Part shown: piece by piece, positions 27,445 to 34,200 of the stretch | Layout of the letters: the number at the start of each line of letters is the position of its first letter | Position numbering within the stretch: position 1 is the first letter of the stretch | Source of the DNA: Cavia porcellus | Lineage: Eukaryota > Chordata > Mammalia > Rodentia > Caviidae | Direction of reading: 5' to 3' | Assembly: GCF_034190915.1 (NCBI RefSeq) | Contig: NW_026947496.1 | Location: 27,622,001 to 27,686,000, forward strand | Length of the DNA stretch: 64,000 nt | The notes under the pieces: generated by a model | Databases searched by the model: none | What the model was told of the DNA's origin: nothing | What the model saw: the letters and a program-made list of their open reading frames with translations, nothing else | Translations under genes and position numbers: made by a program

Positions 27445-28038
27445 CAATAAAAGCCTGTTCTTTCTAACCATAGGTCAGGGGAAGTACACACCAGCAAGAC
27501 AACAAACTTTTAACCATGTCTCCTGACCCAGCTGGGAGAGGTGGTACACTCCTGTAATGTTAACACTCTTCAAGGCCGAAACAGGAAGACTGTAAATTCA
27601 AGGTCACCCTGGGAACCTTGGCCTCCTAACAAGACTGTCTCTGCATGAATGATTGAATGAATGAATAAATAAATAAATAAAATAAACAGATAGGGATACA
27701 GGCCAGTGTGAAGACCCTGAGAACCAGAGAGGTCTCAAAAATAAAAGACTCACTAGATGCCAACACTGAGCTTACCAAGATGTCATAGTTATCTAACAAA
27801 TTTTAAAACATCCAAAAATGTTTCACTGATCAACTCCAGGAACCCTTGAACAAACAAACAGGAAGTCTCAGTAAAGAAAAGAAGCCAGGCATGGTGGTGC
27901 ACACCTGGAATCCCAGCACTTGGGAGGCTAAAGCAGGAGGATTGCTGTGAGTTCGAGGGCAGCCTGGGCTACAAAGTGAGTTGAAAGTCAGCCTGATCTA
28001 CATAGCAAGACCCTGTCTCAAAAAGACAAAAAAAGGAA

Positions 28039-28084
<46 letters not shown>

Positions 28085-28086
28085 AA

Positions 28087-28122
<36 letters not shown>

Positions 28123-28148
28123 AAAAGAAAAGAAAGGAAGGAAGGAAA

Positions 28149-28202
<54 letters not shown>

Positions 28203-31200
28203 CAGGCAGGTACACAAGCCAGGCATCATGGTGGTGCATGCCTGTAATTCTAGCACTTGGGAGGCTGAGGCAGGAGGATTGTTACAGGTTGAGACCACCT
28301 TGGGCTACAAAGCAAGCTTAGAGCCAGCCTGAACTGCATAGCAAGAACTTATCCAAAAAAAAAAAGCAAAACCAAGCAGAAATTTTAAAAGTAAAAAACA
28401 CAATAACTGAAATAAAAGTTAACATCACTGGAAACTGGCATTGCCCCTTTCTACAGGATGCAGGGACAAAGCTGCAGCATCGTGTCACTATTCCAGGGAG
28501 CTTCTACCCAAATTCATCACCTGCAGAGGAATCTCATCTTGAGGTACCATCAGACACAGACATGTCAAGGTACACTCCTCAGAGTGATCCAACTAGGCCT
28601 TCAAAAACATCAGGGTCATAAAGACATCATATGACAGGGATCCATGCATACCATGTGTATAGCAGCATAGCCACAAGACCTAAATCTTGGAAGCTCCTAT
28701 ATGTCCATCAACAGATGAATGGAAAAGGAAAATGTGGTATTTACACACAACAGACAGCTCTTCTGCTACATGGAAAGATAAACTTGAGTCATTTGCAGGA
28801 AAACGGCTGCCCCTTGCGACCATAACGCTAAGTGAAATAAATCGGACACTTATGCTTACAGATTGCATGGTTTCCTCTTATATGAGAAACCCAAATTATA
28901 AACAAAGAGTAAAATAAAAGTTGGTAAAGAAGTAGAGAAATAGATCTTCCTCAGGGGAATCAAGAGATGGAGAGAGAGGGCGGGAGAAGGGATGAAAAAA
29001 AGGAATTAAGATGTGTTGTGTATATGCACCACCTCACAAGGAATGTCAATGTTCTGGAAACCCACAGTAAGCATGGGGAATGGTTCTAGACTGCAGGAAG
29101 CCAAAGGGAGATGACAAACGGAAATAACAGTTGCACTTAGACTTGATCTTGGATTGATCTTGGACTGGGAAAGGATAGTGAAACAGCTGGAGAAAGGCAG
29201 AAGTCAAAATTCAGTGAGTGCTACCTCAAAGCTGACATTACAGTATAGTTTTTAGAAAAGCATGTTTGTTTTAGGAAACAACAAAATGTTAAAAGATAAA
29301 TAAGAACCAGTCCACAATTAATTCCAAGTGATTTGGGTGAAAACAATATGTGTAAATTGAGAGGCAAGATGGAAAGGAAGGAGGTTAAACTATGAACCAC
29401 TGGGGAAACGGGGAGAGGGCAGAAGGGAATTATTCACACGCGGCATCTAATTATTCCTATAGAAAGGGAGTAAATACCAGGGCAAGACCGACCACCAACG
29501 TGTTCTCCAGTTCTTACAAATCAACAGACTCACTGCTCAACTTTATCCATTACTCTTGTATTAATTTGATTAGCATCAGCCAGTCTTTGAAGTGCAGTGC
29601 GTTCTGAATATCTTCACAAAACATAACTCTCGAACCAACAAAACCAGGCTCCAAGAGTATAAATCTTGCCCGGATTCCACCTGCCTCCAGGGACCTGTCT
29701 ACCCCGCTTTCCTGCATTAAGATACCAAACCACATAAGTGAGTGAAGAGGTTACCCAAAAAAGTCAGTTCTAAAAGGTAGAGATATAGTGGAGATATAAA
29801 ATAGACCCCCAGCTTTAAAAGTGTTAAAAATAATACTCAGAGTAAAGTAATCCCTGGGTCCTCCTGTTACAGGGGAGTGGGAATGTGAGGTCCCTTGGTG
29901 ACATCCACTTAGGGCACTGGTGCTGGCATCAGGTCCCACGCTGAGAGGGGCCAATGGTGTCCACTTAACATGTTTTACATTAAGTTAGTGACCCTGCTTG
30001 AAGACTTCGATAAGAAAAATCACTGCACGCTTAGGGTTGACTGCTCACTCACATGAGGGATCAGATCTTGGTTTTTGTCTTACTATTTCTCAAAGTCAGT
30101 GCAAATGTGAATCAGAGATAAATGCTACTTTTTCCTCCGGGGTCAGTTAATGGCAAGTAATGGCAAGTCAGGAATTTGAAACTAACAAGGAAAAGTAATT
30201 GGGTAATACATTTCCGTGATCTTATCCTGCTTTGCAACTGAATTTTCCTGAAAGGGATTGAAGACGGACTGGCAATAATTCGATCCAGGTCTGATGTCAT
30301 GAGGAAAAGTCAGTCACCCTCATTAAAAGTACATATATAAAGACACAGGGGTAGGTAAGGGCTTCTGAACAGAACCCCCATAGCAAATGAAACAGTAACA
30401 GGGCCAGGGGTGTACTCAGCAGTATAAGCACCTGCCTGGCAAACGCAAGGTGCTGAGTTCAATTCCCAGTTACCCCCCCCCAAAAAAAGAAAGAAATAGT
30501 ACCAGGATCATATCAAATTAAACAGCTTCTTCCCAGGAAAGGAAGCAGCAGGGCAAAAAGACAAGGCACAAGGGCTGGGGATTTAGCTCAGCAGTACAAG
30601 TACCTCCTTGGTAAGTGCAAGGTCTTACGTTCGATCCCGAGTAGAAAAATAAAAGCTGATAAATAGATGGAAAAAACTGCTAAACACTGTTGGCCATTAG
30701 AGAAATGCAAATTACAGTAACACTGACATTCTGTCTTACTCCAGAAAGAATGCTCATCAAGAAATCAAATAAAAACAGATGCTGGGGAGGCTGCAGGGGA
30801 AAATAAACCCTTCTACATTGTTGGTGGGAATGTAAACTACTAAAACCTCTAAGCAAAAATGTATCAGAATTTCTCCTAAAACTAGAAATTCCATTTGATC
30901 CAAGTATTCCTCTCCTAGATATCTTCCCAAAAAGAGCTAACAGAATCACATTACAGTGAAACATGCATACTCATGTTGTAGCAGCACAGTTTACAATAAT
31001 TAAGTCTCAGAAATAACCTATGTGCCCAACAACAGATATAAATAAATGACAGTATTTATACAGAATGGTACTACTCTACCATAATGAAGATAAACTTGAG
31101 GCATTCATAGGTAAATGAATGTGCCCTGCGACTATAATATTAAGTGAAATAAATGAGACACACAAGATTAAATAGCTTATGGATTCTCTTCTATGAGAAA

Positions 31201-34200
31201 CCAAAAAATAATATGAATAAAGAGCAAAATAAAAGATAATAGAAAGTAGGGAGCTCTTTTTCAAGTGGGAGAGGGAACAAAAAAATGGAGGGAGGTAAAA
31301 GGGAAGGAACTGGATGTGAAAAAAAAAAAAAGAACTGAAGAATAAAATGGAAATAGAGCTTTTACAAGTGGGGAGGAGACCAAGAGTTGAAAGGAGCAAG
31401 GAGCTATAGGAGAGGCAGGGCACAAAACCAGAAGTAAGATGTGCTACAGACAAGTACCGACGCCCTGTGATGAACGCAACCATTACGTACTGTAAACACA
31501 TACTAATAAAACCTGATCACTAGTTACGTTGATGCTTGTTTAGCTATAGAACTAGAAATAGCGCTTAGGGTCCGCCAACTTGTGGAATAATGCCAAGCAA
31601 GGGATTGGAAAGGAACACGTCTGTGCACGCTTCCTAAAAGACTCCTGCTGCCAGGCTGGGGCGCAGCCTGTGAGAAAGCCCTCGCCTGGCCTGTGTGAGA
31701 CCTGGGGATCCAGCTCCAGCACAATCAGTCAATCAATCAATCCACTTCCTGCTCTTCCTGGTGATATGATCTGTGTACCACACACAGAGACAAACAGCGC
31801 AAAATAAATGGTTTCTCTCAAGCGTGACCTCTTTTTACAAAAGAAAAAAAGATTTATCATTATACAAGTTTTGTATTAAAAATTATGATCTGTAGCATTA
31901 ACGTATTTGAACTTTGAAATGTTAAATCTTAAAATATATACATTAAATACACAAAATACTCAGGGACAACTGTGCTTTGATTACATATATCAAAATACAC
32001 AGTGAATGTTTCAATTCTTAAAAATTTATTACAGTAAAAGACACACTGCCATTAATCTCCCTTAAACTACCTCCCTCTTGCTTTGAACATACTCATCCCT
32101 CCATTCTCGCCACTTTCTGAAGCAATTCTAGAAGTTCGTTTCATGTCTTTACAAGGCAGGACCCAAAATCCAATGAGTGCTGCTGAAGAATTCCAGCCCC
32201 TGTATGAACAGTATCCACTTCATTCACGAGACCAGGTACCAGGTACTACTGTCTCTTCTCCAAAGAGAAAACAACCATGAAAGCTAAACATTTGGGGTCA
32301 ATTTAGGACACCAAGGCACCGATGGCAACTAAAGACACAAAAGACTTCCACGACTGCTTCAGAAAGTAGCAAGAACACTGTGAGAAATGTGATCAGAGGA
32401 GTATTTTCAGGGGGCTGCATATGCCTTTTACTGTAATAAATCTTTAACATAAATCTTTAACATAAACACTCACTATGTTCTTCTGTCACACCTTGTATAC
32501 CTTTTAATCATAATATTAGCTTTATAAAGACACAAAAATGACTCTTGAAGTGGACATGGTGGCACACGCCTGTAATCCCAGCACTGGGAAACTGAGGCAA
32601 GAGGATCATTCCAAATCCAAGACCAGCCTGCGCTACCAAGTGAACTCAAATCCAGCCTGAACCACATAGTGAGACCTGCCACTGAGTGATATCCCCAGCC
32701 TTTTTTTTTTTTTTTTTGATAAATTTTGAGTTAGGGTCATGTTAAGTTGCTCGGCCTACACAAGGAATCTGTACTTGAGACTCCAGTGATTTACAGGCAC
32801 AAAAAGACTGTTGAAATTAGTTTAAAGGTGCATTAGACCCTTGTACAGCACTACAAAGGAAACCTAATGTAGAAGAGATGTAAGGAAAGCCAAGTGCTGA
32901 CCTCTTCGTAGTTAACATGCCCACGTGGGAGCTGAAGAAACTCCAGAGCTCTGTGTCCTGAAAGGAACAAATACACAAATCAGTGAAGTCCAACTATAAC
33001 TACCAGATACCGTTTGAAAAGGCAGAGCTATAACTGTACTTGCAAACAGTCAAAGAAGCAGGAAATGAAATTTAGGTATGCACTTGTCTGAAATTTTCTT
33101 TAGGCAGAGTTGGATTTACACAACACACATATTACTAGGCTACAAATGAAGTTCTCACCATGACTTATCTAGGACCAAGACCTTGAGTAAGTTACTTCAC
33201 CCACTAGGTCGCAGTTTCCTATATAAAGTTAAGGAGACAGTCCCCACCGTCCACATTTGTTGAAAGCCACGGAGGAGCATCACTGAGCGGCATTCACAGA
33301 GGTTGATGATACCCGAGAGGAGCTCAGGAAGACTGCCATGGTGTCTGCCTCTGAACTGAGACTGAGAACAGGAAATGCAACCCAACACCTCCATCATTGT
33401 CCAGTCACTGGCCCCCAAGTCTGTTTTCACCTAGACTGACAAAATCATCTCAGAAGGCCACCTTCACCACTCACAGACTCACAGCCTGAACCTTCTCGGA
33501 AGTTACAGGATGACCATTCCTGCGAGGAGACATTTAGAGGGGACACCTTGTGTGCTGTGAACCACATCCATTTTAAAAATTCCTACTATATATATATATA
33601 AATAATAGCTGGGCCCGTATGGTAAGAATTAATACCATAAGAGGGCTGGGGATTTAGCTCAGCGGTGTAAGCGCCTGCCTGGCAAGCGTAAGGTCTTGAG
33701 TTTGATCCCCGGTACCAAAAAAAAGAATTAATACCATAAGAGATAAGACACAGCCTACACAAGGAATCTGTACTTGAGACTCCAGTGATTTACAGGCACA
33801 AACCACTGCACGAGATCTATTCAAATTGATCAATTCACTTCAATGTCAACCATTCACATATACCCCAAATAAGAAAAAGTAGCCCAGGTGTGGTGGTGCC
33901 TGCCTGTTATCTCTGTTACTTGGGAAACTGAGGTAGGAGGAAGTTCAAGGCCAATCCGAGCAACTTAACATGACCCTAACTCAAAATTTACGCAAAAAAA
34001 AGGGCTGGGGATATCACTCAGTGGCAGTGTTCTGAGTTCAGTACTCAGCGCTCCCACACACACACATACAAGAAAAAAATGAACCTAGAAATTATACATC
34101 ATCTAAGTTATCAGTAACAAACGCTGGAGTTTTACCCTCTCGCATAAAATTTCTCAGGATCTGTAGACTCCATTTTAGGAGTTGCCTTTACTTATTGTTT

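Noticed and set aside
27981..28298. Lys/Arg- and Phe/Leu/Ser-rich open frames
   Set aside because: They are translations of the AAAG microsatellite.
33644..33722. tRNA gene
   Set aside because: A and B box-like motifs are present here and in other ID copies, but the body does not fold as a full tRNA, carries an A tail and has target-site duplications: it is a SINE.
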